Shown here in pieces: positions 57,026-64,000 of a stretch of 64,000 nt of DNA. The position numbers were made by a program, and so were the translations under genes. Source of the stretch: Pseudomonas sp. DTU12.3 (lineage in GTDB: Bacteria; Pseudomonadota; Gammaproteobacteria; Pseudomonadales; Pseudomonadaceae); NCBI RefSeq assembly GCF_004124275.1, contig NZ_CP027218.1, forward strand, positions 2,545,501-2,609,500. The letters are read 5' to 3'. Every line of letters starts with the position of its first letter. Position 1 is the stretch's first letter. The notes beneath the pieces were generated by a model, which did not search any database, had not been told where the DNA came from, and was given only the letters and a program-made list of their open reading frames with translations.

Positions 57026-57993
57026 GCGTTGCACGGTTTTGCCTGTGGCTGGCATTGCTGATGCCGGGGGCGGCGCAGGCGCTGTGTTCGGTGGTCAGCA
57101 CTACTCCGGCAGCATTCGGTACGCTCAGTTCGATTGCCGTGCGCACGGTCTCGCAGCCCAGCTCGACGCTGAATGGCGGGTTGAGTTGCACCGGTTCGCT
57201 GTTGTCACTGTTGACCAGCGGTGACCATTTCTGGGGCACGGTTTCCTCGACTCAAAGCGGTCTGGTCGGGCCGACTGGCGATGTCATCAGTTACACGGTC
57301 TACGCCAACAACAGCACCAGCTACCCGCTGACTCGCGGCACCGCCTATGATTTTGCCCGTAACGGCATCATCGATGCCTTGGGCCTGCTCAACGGCACGA
57401 CGCCGAAAACCGTGCCGCTCTACCTCGGCACAACCATCGGCAGTAATGTCGCCGCCGGGGTGTATACCGAGACCCTGAGCATTTTCTGGAACTGGAATTA
57501 CTGTTCGGGGATCGGCATCGGCGCCATCTGCCTAGGGCGCGATATCAACAGCGCAACCACCACGCTGACGGTGAACCTGACCGTGTCCAACGACTGTACG
57601 ATTACCGCGCCGAACATTGCCTTCGGCAGCGCGCCGGTGGTCAGCGCCTTCACCCCGGTGACCGGGCTGACCATCAATCTGGCCTGTACCAAGGGCAGTG
57701 CCTACACGGTGGGTTTGAGTGATGGCCAGAATCCGCTGAGCGCCGGCGGGCGGCGGCGGATGATTTCCGGGAGCAATTACCTCGCCTACGACATTTTCAA
57801 AAGCGCCGGCACCACGCGCTGGGGCAGCGTCGGCGCGGCGCGGCGCGCGAGTACCGATGCCGAGGTCAATCCCGGCAACGGTTTGGGCACCGGCAGCCAG
57901 ATCTTCAACTACAACGCAAAAATCTATACCGACCAGACCACACCACCGGCCGGCACATACCTGGACAATGTGGTGCTCGACGTCGGTTTCTGA
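57022..57993 (+). CDS. Two-domain SCPU tip adhesin (CsuE/CupE6 type)
   Basis: A 323-residue exported protein with two spore-coat-U domains (about residues 20-165 and 185-323). Signal peptide ends QALCS. Cysteines pair in each domain (LSCTG, and DCTIT with LACTKG). The end, PAGTYLDNVVLDVGF, is family-typical. The GTG at 57022 overlaps the usher stop as GTGA, showing translational coupling; a GTG two codons earlier is possible. Tip proteins of this type bind surfaces. It ends the operon. Confidence 0.85.
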   Translation: MSVARFCLWLALLMPGAAQALCSVVSTTPAAFGTLSSIAVRTVSQPSSTLNGGLSCTGSLLSLLTSGDHFWGTVSSTQSGLVGPTGDVISYTVYANNSTSYPLTRGTAYDFARNGIIDALGLLNGTTPKTVPLYLGTTIGSNVAAGVYTETLSIFWNWNYCSGIGIGAICLGRDINSATTTLTVNLTVSNDCTITAPNIAFGSAPVVSAFTPVTGLTINLACTKGSAYTVGLSDGQNPLSAGGRRRMISGSNYLAYDIFKSAGTTRWGSVGAARRASTDAEVNPGNGLGTGSQIFNYNAKIYTDQTTPPAGTYLDNVVLDVGF

Positions 57994-58023
57994 CCTGACT
58001 TCCTCCTGACCGGTCTCATCCCC

Positions 58024-58116
58024 TGTAGAAGCTGTCGAGTGCAACGAGGCTGCGATCTTTTGATCCTGTTTTTCAAGATCAAGATCAAAGGATCGCAGCG
58101 TGCCGCAGCTCCTACA
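58024..58116. repeat. Decayed REP hairpin, family A
   Basis: TGTAGAAGCTGTCGAGTGCA and onward, facing TGCCGCAGCTCCTACAG; the left arm has several changes and an insertion relative to the family. Confidence 0.75.
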
Positions 58117-58124
58117 GGGACGGT

Positions 58125-58880
58125 TCAGAATTGCAGTGAATGCTTGAGCTGTTGCGCCGCCGGCGAGTCGGTCGGGCTGACCATTGCGTAGTTGTAGCCG
58201 CCACCCGACCAGTACTCGGCTTGCAAATCGCCGTCACTGCGGGTGCCGCGCGGCAAAAAGGTGTTTTTCGGTCCCGGTGGGCGAACATAAAAGCTCACCT
58301 TGTGCCCGCTGCCATCCTCATACATCACCATCGCCGCCGGCCCTTCATCGGTGCTGAGCAAGCGTCCGCTGACCGGTTCGAACCCGGCGGCTTTCAAATC
58401 CGGCAAACGAGTGGCTCGAGTGAAATAACGATCGAGCCAGCGCTGCATGTCACCGTCACTGTCGACCTTGTAATCGGCCGGCAACATCCCTTGCTGGGCG
58501 ATCAGCCGATAAGCCTGCAACGCGTCGGTCATCGGTAACAGGGAAGGGCGCACAAGCGTCATCTCGCGGGCCTGCCAACCGCTGAAACCGCCGACGCTGA
58601 CCGCGATCAGCAACACTGCCGCACTGGCCAGATGGCGACGTACCTGGCGCTGACGGCGCTGGCGGATCAGTGCCGGCTCAAGCGCGGGATTGGCCGGTTG
58701 CTGCAAGGCACCGCCGAGCGCCGCGCGCAGTTGCTGGGCATCCTGTTGCCAGGCGCGCAGCTGTGCCACCTGTTCCGGGTGACTGGCCAGCCAGGTTTCC
58801 AGCACACGCCGATCGGCGTCGCTGAGCTGGTGGTCGACGTAAGCATGCAAATCATGCTCGCTGGGAGGCAGGCTGATCAT
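58125..58880 (-). CDS. Transmembrane anti-sigma factor
   Basis: A 251-residue protein. The cytosolic N-terminal domain (residues 1-80; EHDLHAYVDHQLSDADRRVLETWL) is an anti-sigma helix bundle without zinc cysteines. One membrane helix follows at about 82-102 (HLASAAVLLIAVSVGGFSGW), then a periplasmic sensor domain. Its start overlaps the sigma-factor stop as ATGA, so the pair is cotranslated. It resembles the PrtR-type anti-sigma of fluorescent pseudomonads in layout. It should hold the ECF sigma until an envelope or oxidative signal arrives. Confidence 0.87.
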   Translation of the reverse strand: MISLPPSEHDLHAYVDHQLSDADRRVLETWLASHPEQVAQLRAWQQDAQQLRAALGGALQQPANPALEPALIRQRRQRQVRRHLASAAVLLIAVSVGGFSGWQAREMTLVRPSLLPMTDALQAYRLIAQQGMLPADYKVDSDGDMQRWLDRYFTRATRLPDLKAAGFEPVSGRLLSTDEGPAAMVMYEDGSGHKVSFYVRPPGPKNTFLPRGTRSDGDLQAEYWSGGGYNYAMVSPTDSPAAQQLKHSLQF

Positions 58881-59383
58881 TTGAGTATCCGCAAAGAAGG
58901 GCTGCTGATTTCGCCGTCGCTGAGTTGGCGCAAGGCCTGGCGGGCGCGGGACAGGCGCGACATCACGGTGCCGATCGGGGCGCCGAGAATCTCGGCGACC
59001 TCTTTATAAGTCAGGCCTTCCACCGAAACCATTAGCAGCAGGGCGCGCTGTTCGGTGGGCAAACGGTCGAAGGCCTGCAGGGTCGACTGGGCAATCACGG
59101 TGCGCTCTACCGAAGGCTCGGCATCGTCACGACCGGTGAAAAATTCGAGCATCCGCGCATAGCGCCGCGAGCGCCGATGCGCATCGAGAAACTGCCGGTA
59201 GAGGATCGCAAATAGCCAGGCACGCAAGTCGCCGTCGGCGCGTTTTGCGCCCCAACTCGACAGGGCGCGCTCCAGACAGGCCTGCACCAGATCGTCGGCG
59301 CTGCTGCTGTTGCGCGTCAACGACACGGCAAAGCGGCGCAATCGCGGGATCAGTTCACGTAGCTGTTGGTCTAGCTCGTTCAT
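58877..59383 (-). CDS. ECF sigma-70 family factor
   Basis: A 168-residue ECF sigma factor. Region 2 at about residues 12-85 (SADDLVQACLERALSSWGAK, DLRAWLFAILYRQFLDAHRR) and region 4 at about 115-165 (LPTEQRALLLMVSVEGLTYKEVAEILGAPIGTVMSRLSRAR). It is cotranslated with its membrane anti-sigma. A GGAAT-N16-CGTCTT element 73 bases upstream suggests autoregulation, and the same element precedes the catalase gene at 63527. Confidence 0.92.
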   Translation of the reverse strand: MNELDQQLRELIPRLRRFAVSLTRNSSSADDLVQACLERALSSWGAKRADGDLRAWLFAILYRQFLDAHRRSRRYARMLEFFTGRDDAEPSVERTVIAQSTLQAFDRLPTEQRALLLMVSVEGLTYKEVAEILGAPIGTVMSRLSRARQALRQLSDGEISSPSLRILK

Positions 59384-59455
59384 GGCGAGGTATTCATGCC
59401 GGAGTGCTGATGAAATGGAACATGCCTTGGGGCCTGAAACGCGGTGTTGGCATGG

Positions 59456-59482
59456 AAGACGTTCCGGCGCGGCGATTATTCC
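59456..59482 (-). promoter_or_regulatory. ECF-type promoter of the sigma/anti-sigma genes
   Basis: On the minus strand, GGAAT (59482-59478), 16 bases and CGTCTT (59461-59456). The first nine bases, GGAATAATC, are identical to those of the element at 63460. Confidence 0.65.
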
Positions 59483-59579
59483 ATCCGCGGCAGTGAAAGT
59501 TTTTGTACCTCGCTTTGTAGGATAGTTCGCCGCGCTTTGTAGTCACTGTAATGGCAGCAGATTTCCCCCCTCAACCCTT

Positions 59580-59631
59580 TTGACAGACACGTCTGGCAAC
59601 CGGTGTAACCCCAGGCTACCGGGTCAGACGT
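59580..59631 (+). promoter_or_regulatory. Sigma-70 promoter overlapped by an inverted repeat
   Basis: TTGACA (59580-59585), 18 bases, TGTAAC (59604-59609). ACGTCTG (59589-59595) and CAGACGT (59625-59631) form an inverted repeat, extended inward by ACCGGT/ACCGGGT, covering the -10 region. This is the geometry of a repressor site in front of the adenylation gene. Confidence 0.5.
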
Positions 59632-59665
59632 GACTGAATCATTGTCGAGAGAGAAGGGAAGTCCG

Positions 59666-61258
59666 ATGCAAGCATTCGCGAGAAGTAACCGTTGTGCATC
59701 AAGCACCTTGAAGGCCGCGGTTGAATCGAATTCATGGCAGCGTTTTGGGTGCGGCCCGCTGCTCGAACCACAGGCGACGTTGATCCACCGCGCCATCGAG
59801 GCGCAGGCGATTGCCCGGCCTCACGCCATCGCCGCCGAGCATCAAGGCCGATCCATCACCTACCGCGAATTGAACCGCCAGGCCAATCGCCTCGCCGCGA
59901 CCCTGTTGGAGCAGGGCGTGATGGCGGACGATCACGTCGCGCTATTTGTCGAACGCTCGATTCCGATGCTGGTGGGCATGCTGGCGGTGTTGAAAATCGG
60001 CGCGGCGTATATTCCGCAGCATGTGGGCGTTACCCCGGCGGCGCAGCTGCGGCATATCCTCGCGGTGGCCAACGTGCGCGTGGTGCTGACGCTGGCGAAA
60101 CTGGCGCCGGCGTTGCCGCTGACGACGGCACAAAAGTGCATTGCCCTTGACGCGTTCATCAGCGCCGACAGTGTCGCTGCCGATGAGCGGAATATTGGCA
60201 GCGCAGCGTCCTCGCCTGATTCGGTGTGTTTTGTACTGTTCACGTCCGGCACCACTGGCCAGCCCAACGGTGTGCGCGTGACGCAGCGCAACGTTTGCAA
60301 CATTCTCCTGACCGCGCCCGGCAACCTCGGCATGCGCCCAGGGTTGAAGGTCGGGCAGATCCTCAATATCGCCTTCGATATGTCGGCCTGGGAAGTGTTG
60401 GGATGCTTGGCCCACGGGGCGACGCTGTTGATCCGGGGCAAGGACATTGCCCAGACCGCCGAGCGCTGTGACGTGTTGATCGCGACGCCGTCGATTCTCG
60501 CCACCCTTGATCCGGCTCGCTGCACGCAGCTGAAAGTGGTCGCGCTGGCGGGTGAGCCATGTCCGCAACCGTTGGCGGATCGCTGGTCGGCGTTTTGCAC
60601 GTTCTACAACGCCTGCGGGCCGACCGAAACCACCATCGTCAATACCATGCAGCACTATCGGGGCGTCGGGCCATTGACGATTGGCAAACCGACCCCCAAC
60701 AACACGGTTTATGTACTGGACGAGGCGGGGCAACTCTGCGCGCCGGGTGAGCCAGGCGAAATGTGGGCCGGCGGCGATTGCGTCACGGCCGGGTACCTGG
60801 GCAATCCCGAGCTGACTGCCGAGCGTTATCAGCCTGATCCGTTTCTCGGGCACGGGCGCACCATGTTTCGCACCCGTGATCTCGCCCGCTGGACGGCCGA
60901 CGGTGAGCTTGAGCACTTGGGCCGCGTCGATGATCAGGTCAAGGTCAGAGGCTTTCGGGTCGAACTCGACTCGGTGTCCGCTGCGCTGGAGTCGACCCCC
61001 AACTGTGAGCGTGCGGTGACGCTCAAACTCGACAGTCGCCATCTGGTGGCATTCGTCTATCCGCCAACTACGGATATCGATGTCGCGCGCAGCCGCTGTG
61101 CAGAGCGGCTTGCCTATTACTGCGTGCCGTCACTGATTCTTGCCGTCGAGGCCATTCCGTTGACATCGCGTGGCAAGGTCGACAAGCGTTTGTTGCTTGA
61201 GTGGGCAGTGGCGCATCAAGCGCAAGATGCTTGTGCCGAACAGTCGGTGACAGCATGA
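59666..61258 (+). CDS. Stand-alone amino-acid adenylation enzyme (NRPS A domain)
   Basis: A 530-residue A-domain protein with no carrier, condensation or thioesterase domain. Core motifs can be read: SITYREL, LKIGAAYIP, the P-loop FTSGTTGQPNGV (residues 192-203, with Asn201 where Lys is usual), FDMSAWE with the amino-group-binding Asp238, NACGPTETT, FRTRDLARW, GRVDDQVKVRGFRVEL and the A10 Lys in SRGKVDKR. It should activate an amino acid as an aminoacyl-AMP. Hand-read specificity residues are mostly small or hydrophobic. GGGAAG precedes the ATG; a GTG 12 codons upstream is less likely. Its stop overlaps the next start. Confidence 0.85.
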   Translation: MQAFARSNRCASSTLKAAVESNSWQRFGCGPLLEPQATLIHRAIEAQAIARPHAIAAEHQGRSITYRELNRQANRLAATLLEQGVMADDHVALFVERSIPMLVGMLAVLKIGAAYIPQHVGVTPAAQLRHILAVANVRVVLTLAKLAPALPLTTAQKCIALDAFISADSVAADERNIGSAASSPDSVCFVLFTSGTTGQPNGVRVTQRNVCNILLTAPGNLGMRPGLKVGQILNIAFDMSAWEVLGCLAHGATLLIRGKDIAQTAERCDVLIATPSILATLDPARCTQLKVVALAGEPCPQPLADRWSAFCTFYNACGPTETTIVNTMQHYRGVGPLTIGKPTPNNTVYVLDEAGQLCAPGEPGEMWAGGDCVTAGYLGNPELTAERYQPDPFLGHGRTMFRTRDLARWTADGELEHLGRVDDQVKVRGFRVELDSVSAALESTPNCERAVTLKLDSRHLVAFVYPPTTDIDVARSRCAERLAYYCVPSLILAVEAIPLTSRGKVDKRLLLEWAVAHQAQDACAEQSVTA

Positions 61259-62589
61259 GCGGGGCGGTTTCGAATCTGCAGTTGCCACCCAAACGGGCAC
61301 TTTGGCGGCGTCTGGGAACGCTGCCGGTGTGTTCGCATTACAACCGTCTGGTGGTGTTGGTATTCGTCGTTAACCTTGCCGCGCTGATGTACGGTTTGAA
61401 CGTCGGTGAGTGGTGGACAACTGCGGGCGTGGCCTTGCCAACCCTGTCGGGGCTGGTGGTGGCGAACCTGTCGATGGCGATCTTGATTCGCCAGCAATAC
61501 CTGATCAATCTGCTGTTCTGGCTGGCCACCCGGGCGCCCACCACCTGGCCGCTGGCGATTCGCCGGACGTTGGCCAAGGTCTACCATTTCGGCGGCCTGC
61601 ACAGCGGTGGCGCGATGGCGGCGATTGCCTGGTTTGCGGCGTTGCTCGGGTCAATGATCTGGCAGCGTTTCGCCGGGCCGGGTGGAGTTTCGCTGACGTT
61701 GATCGGTTTGAGCGGCGGCTTGTTCGGCTTATTGCTGCTGGTTGCGTTCATGGCGTTACCGGGCATACGCGGGCGCTTTCACAACGCGTTCGAACGGACT
61801 CACCGTTTCGCCGGTTGGGCGGCGCTGGTGCTGTTCTGGGCGATGACGCTGGTGTTTGCCCAAGAGCAGAATCCGGCCCTGGCGCTGACCGACGTTCTGC
61901 TGCAATCGGTGTCGTTCTGGATGCTGCTGTTGCTGACGCTGAGCATCGCCTCACCGTGGCTGCGTTTGCGCAAAGTACCGATCAGCGTCGTCAGGCCTTC
62001 TTCGCATGCGCTGGTCGCACGTTTCTCCCACCACACACCGTTTGCCGGCTCTGCCACAGCGATCAGTCGCAGTCCGCTATGGGAGTGGCATTCCTTCGCC
62101 AATATTCCTACACCCGGAGAGGACGGTTTCCGACTGATCATTTCCCGAGCGGGAGACTGGACAGGGGCATTCATCGAGCAGGCGCCGACGCATGTCTGGG
62201 TCAAGGGCATCACCACTGCGGGCGTGGCGCACATTGAAACGCTGTTCAAATCGGTGGTGTACGTCGCCACCGGCAGCGGCATCGGCCCGGTGTTGCCCCA
62301 CCTGTTGGCCGGGCAAGTGCCGATTCGCCTGATCTGGTCGACCCGCAGTCCGCGAGCCACCTATAGCGATGCGTTGGTGGATGAAATTCTCGCGGCGCAA
62401 CCCGACGCGCTGATCTGGGACACCGCCGTGTCGGGCAAACCCGATCTGGTCAAGTTGGCATATGCCGCCGTGCAGTCTTTCGGCGCAGAAGCAGTGATCT
62501 GCATTTCCAACCAGAAGCTGACGCAGCAGGTGGTTGAGGAAATGGAAGCTCGCGGTATTCCGGCCTACGGCGCCATCTGGGATTCCTGA
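61255..62589 (+). CDS. Ferric-reductase-like membrane protein coupled to the adenylation enzyme
   Basis: A 444-residue protein. The N-terminal half has about six membrane helices (residues 30-245), with His111, His116, His176 and His183 (YHFGGLH, FHNAFERTHRFAGW) placed like the haem ligands of ferric-reductase-type proteins. The C-terminal half ends in a dinucleotide-binding module (VVYVATGSGIGPVLPHLLAG, then LIWSTRSPRATYSD). No clear FAD-binding RPYS motif is seen in between. ATGA overlap with the adenylation gene shows translational coupling. It may move electrons from NAD(P)H across the membrane or to a bound substrate. Confidence 0.75.
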   Translation: MSGAVSNLQLPPKRALWRRLGTLPVCSHYNRLVVLVFVVNLAALMYGLNVGEWWTTAGVALPTLSGLVVANLSMAILIRQQYLINLLFWLATRAPTTWPLAIRRTLAKVYHFGGLHSGGAMAAIAWFAALLGSMIWQRFAGPGGVSLTLIGLSGGLFGLLLLVAFMALPGIRGRFHNAFERTHRFAGWAALVLFWAMTLVFAQEQNPALALTDVLLQSVSFWMLLLLTLSIASPWLRLRKVPISVVRPSSHALVARFSHHTPFAGSATAISRSPLWEWHSFANIPTPGEDGFRLIISRAGDWTGAFIEQAPTHVWVKGITTAGVAHIETLFKSVVYVATGSGIGPVLPHLLAGQVPIRLIWSTRSPRATYSDALVDEILAAQPDALIWDTAVSGKPDLVKLAYAAVQSFGAEAVICISNQKLTQQVVEEMEARGIPAYGAIWDS

Positions 62590-62641
62590 CACCGCGTCAG
62601 CGTTTTTCCCACAGATTTTTTATCCAAGGAGCGAGACCAAC

Positions 62642-63406
62642 ATGCACATTTTGATCGAACGACTGGGGCGCGTCGCGCTGATCCGGCTTAACCGTCCACA
62701 GGCGCGCAATGCGCTGAATACGCAAATGATGACGGAGTTGCTGGAGACCCTGCGTGGGCTGGATAACGACCCGGGTGTAGGCTGTTTCCTGATCACCGGT
62801 ACACACGAATACTTTGCTGCGGGCGCCGATATCAAAGAGATGTACGCCATGTCCTGCCTGGAGATGATCGAGCAAGACTACTTCGCCGGATGGGATGAGT
62901 TTGCCGCGTTCAGGACACCGAAAGTGGCGGCCGTGGCGGGGTTTGCCTTTGGCGGTGGTTGCGAGTTGGCGCTGATGTGCGACGTGATTATCGCCGCCGA
63001 ATCGGCGCGATTCGCCTTGCCGGAAATTACCCTCGGGGTGATTCCCGGGATGGGTGGGACCCAGCGTTTGACCCGATTGATCGGCCGCGCCAAGGCTATG
63101 GACATGATTTTGACCGGGCGCTCGATCAGCGCGCGCGAAGCCGAACAGGCCGGATTGGTTTCACGGGTGACCGCCATCGACGATTTGCTTGCGCAGGCGC
63201 TGGCGGTAGCGCAGCGCATCGGCGGCTTTCCCCGCACGGCGACACGCGCAGCCCGCGAGGCGGTGGACCGTGCGCTGGAGCCGGGGTTGCGCGAAGGCAT
63301 CCTGTTCGAACGTCGGGTGTTTCATGGCCTGTTCGCAACACTGGGGCAAAAGGAGGGCATGCAGGCGTTTTTGCAAAAACGTCAGCCGCGATTCCAGTCG
63401 ATTTAA
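62642..63406 (+). CDS. Enoyl-CoA hydratase/isomerase family protein (crotonase)
   Basis: A 254-residue crotonase. The oxyanion-hole segments are FAAGADIKEM and GFAFGGGCELALMCD, and the catalytic Glu region LPEITLGVIPGMGGTQRL is present, as in true hydratases. AAGGAG lies 10 bases before the ATG at 62642; an in-frame longer reading starts inside the upstream gene. It is 52 bases after the membrane protein and in the same direction, so it probably belongs to that operon. Without a CoA ligase nearby, its substrate is unclear. Confidence 0.87.
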   Translation: MHILIERLGRVALIRLNRPQARNALNTQMMTELLETLRGLDNDPGVGCFLITGTHEYFAAGADIKEMYAMSCLEMIEQDYFAGWDEFAAFRTPKVAAVAGFAFGGGCELALMCDVIIAAESARFALPEITLGVIPGMGGTQRLTRLIGRAKAMDMILTGRSISAREAEQAGLVSRVTAIDDLLAQALAVAQRIGGFPRTATRAAREAVDRALEPGLREGILFERRVFHGLFATLGQKEGMQAFLQKRQPRFQSI

Positions 63407-63459
63407 TCTGCTCGAAGCAGCGCCATACGCATCGACCTGAAAGAAACTACAGTTCAAAG

Positions 63460-63486
63460 GGAATAATCCTACGAGGCGCGCGTCTC
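63460..63486 (+). promoter_or_regulatory. ECF-type promoter of the catalase-family gene
   Basis: GGAAT (63460-63464), 16 bases, CGTCTC (63481-63486), about 40 bases before the catalase start. It matches the element upstream of the ECF sigma gene in both boxes and spacing. Confidence 0.65.
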
Positions 63487-63526
63487 ATAGCACCTTTCCC
63501 TACGGCCGATGGCCCTGGAGCCTTTC

Positions 63527-64000
63527 ATGGTTGATCGCAGTTCACCGCCCACTTCACCGCCCGGCGGGCCTCAGCGCCCGCCATTGAGCGCCGCGAGCCT
63601 GATTTTGCGTCTGAGCGGCATTGCCGTGGTCGTCGCTGCCGTCGCCGGGGCATTTGCCTACGTGCACGGTAACTTCGACCCACAACGTCTGACGCCAAAA
63701 GCGCTGGTCGATGTGCTGGAGAAAAACAACGGCGTGCATCCCGGGTTTCGTCGTAACCATGCCAAAGGCGTCTGCGTGATCGGCCATTTCGAGAGCAGTG
63801 GCGAGGCGCGGGTGTTTTCTTCCGCGCAAGTGTTCAACGACCCGCGCACCCCGGTGGTCGGGCGATTCGCGTTGCCGGCGGGCAATCCTTATGCGCCGGA
63901 CAGCGCCGTGCCGATTCGCAGTCTGGCGCTGCGTTTCACCCAGGCCAACGGGCAGCAATGGCGCACCGGGATGAACAGCATGCCGGTGTTCCCGGTCGGC
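63527..64000 (+). CDS. Catalase-family peroxidase (5' part, runs off the window)
   Basis: The first 158 codons of a membrane-anchored or exported mini-catalase (SrpA/KatA-like). A Pro-rich start is followed by a membrane/signal helix at about residues 22-45 (SASLILRLSGIAVVVAAVAG-like). The catalase core opens with the distal haem His in FRRNHAKGVCVIGHFES (His78), then SSAQVFNDPRTPVVGRFAL and RSLALRFTQANGQQWRTGMN. Such proteins use haem to remove peroxides in the periplasm. GGAG lies 7 bases before the ATG; an ATG six codons upstream is possible. The 3' end is outside the window. Confidence 0.85.
   Translation, partial: MVDRSSPPTSPPGGPQRPPLSAASLILRLSGIAVVVAAVAGAFAYVHGNFDPQRLTPKALVDVLEKNNGVHPGFRRNHAKGVCVIGHFESSGEARVFSSAQVFNDPRTPVVGRFALPAGNPYAPDSAVPIRSLALRFTQANGQQWRTGMNSMPVFPVG

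Overview
The window is a contiguous piece of a Pseudomonas chromosome, most likely from the P. fluorescens group. The evidence is the high GC, the syntenic block tRNA-Arg/His/Leu/His - tig - clpP - clpX - lon - hupB - ppiD, the Pseudomonas-type REP hairpins between many genes, and neighbours such as sstT, phnWX, a CupE/Csu-like pilus locus and an HI0607-type shikimate dehydrogenase-like gene. No plasmid, prophage, insertion sequence or CRISPR array was recognised.

Layout. 1-16.6 kb is housekeeping and mixed metabolism: a LysR regulator, trhP, an exported isochorismatase-fold hydrolase, an AI-2E-family permease, small Pseudomonas proteins, the shikimate dehydrogenase-like gene, a cupin, yceH, a DUF1993 gene, sstT, an MFS exporter, nhaR, a TerC-family gene, a C39-like lipoprotein that has lost its catalytic residues, two small disordered acidic proteins and pbpG. 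16.8-27.4 kb is the protein-quality-control core: folD, four tRNA genes, trigger factor, ClpP, ClpX, Lon, HU-beta and PpiD. A degenerate tRNA-Asp-like sequence lies between hupB and ppiD. 27.4-38.2 kb holds an MFS/LysR divergent pair, a DUF2242 lipoprotein, an AraC regulator beside a membrane-anchored nitrilase-fold protein that lacks two catalytic residues, fadH, a PLP enzyme, cytochrome b561 and a protein built of PVKPP and PDG repeats.

38.3-46.2 kb is a phosphonate catabolism region. phnX and phnW (2-aminoethylphosphonate to phosphonoacetaldehyde to acetaldehyde) diverge from one LysR gene. A second LysR gene diverges from an organophosphate-type MFS transporter and a DadA-like FAD oxidoreductase. 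46.2-51.3 kb carries a short orphan VgrG, a YebC/YeeN-type regulator, a leucine-rich-repeat protein kinase and an AFG1/ZapE ATPase. 51.5-58.0 kb is a chaperone-usher pilus operon of the archaic Csu/CupE class with four pilin-like genes, a chaperone, an usher and a two-domain tip protein.

58.1-64.0 kb is the most unusual part. An ECF sigma / anti-sigma pair has, upstream of the sigma gene, a sequence GGAAT-N16-CGTCT. The same element stands upstream of a catalase-family gene about 4 kb away at the window edge, so the two probably form one regulon. Between them sits a three-gene set that I do not recognise as a described system: a stand-alone amino-acid-adenylation enzyme without a carrier domain, a ferric-reductase-like membrane flavoprotein translationally coupled to it, and a crotonase. 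Their promoter overlaps a strong inverted repeat.
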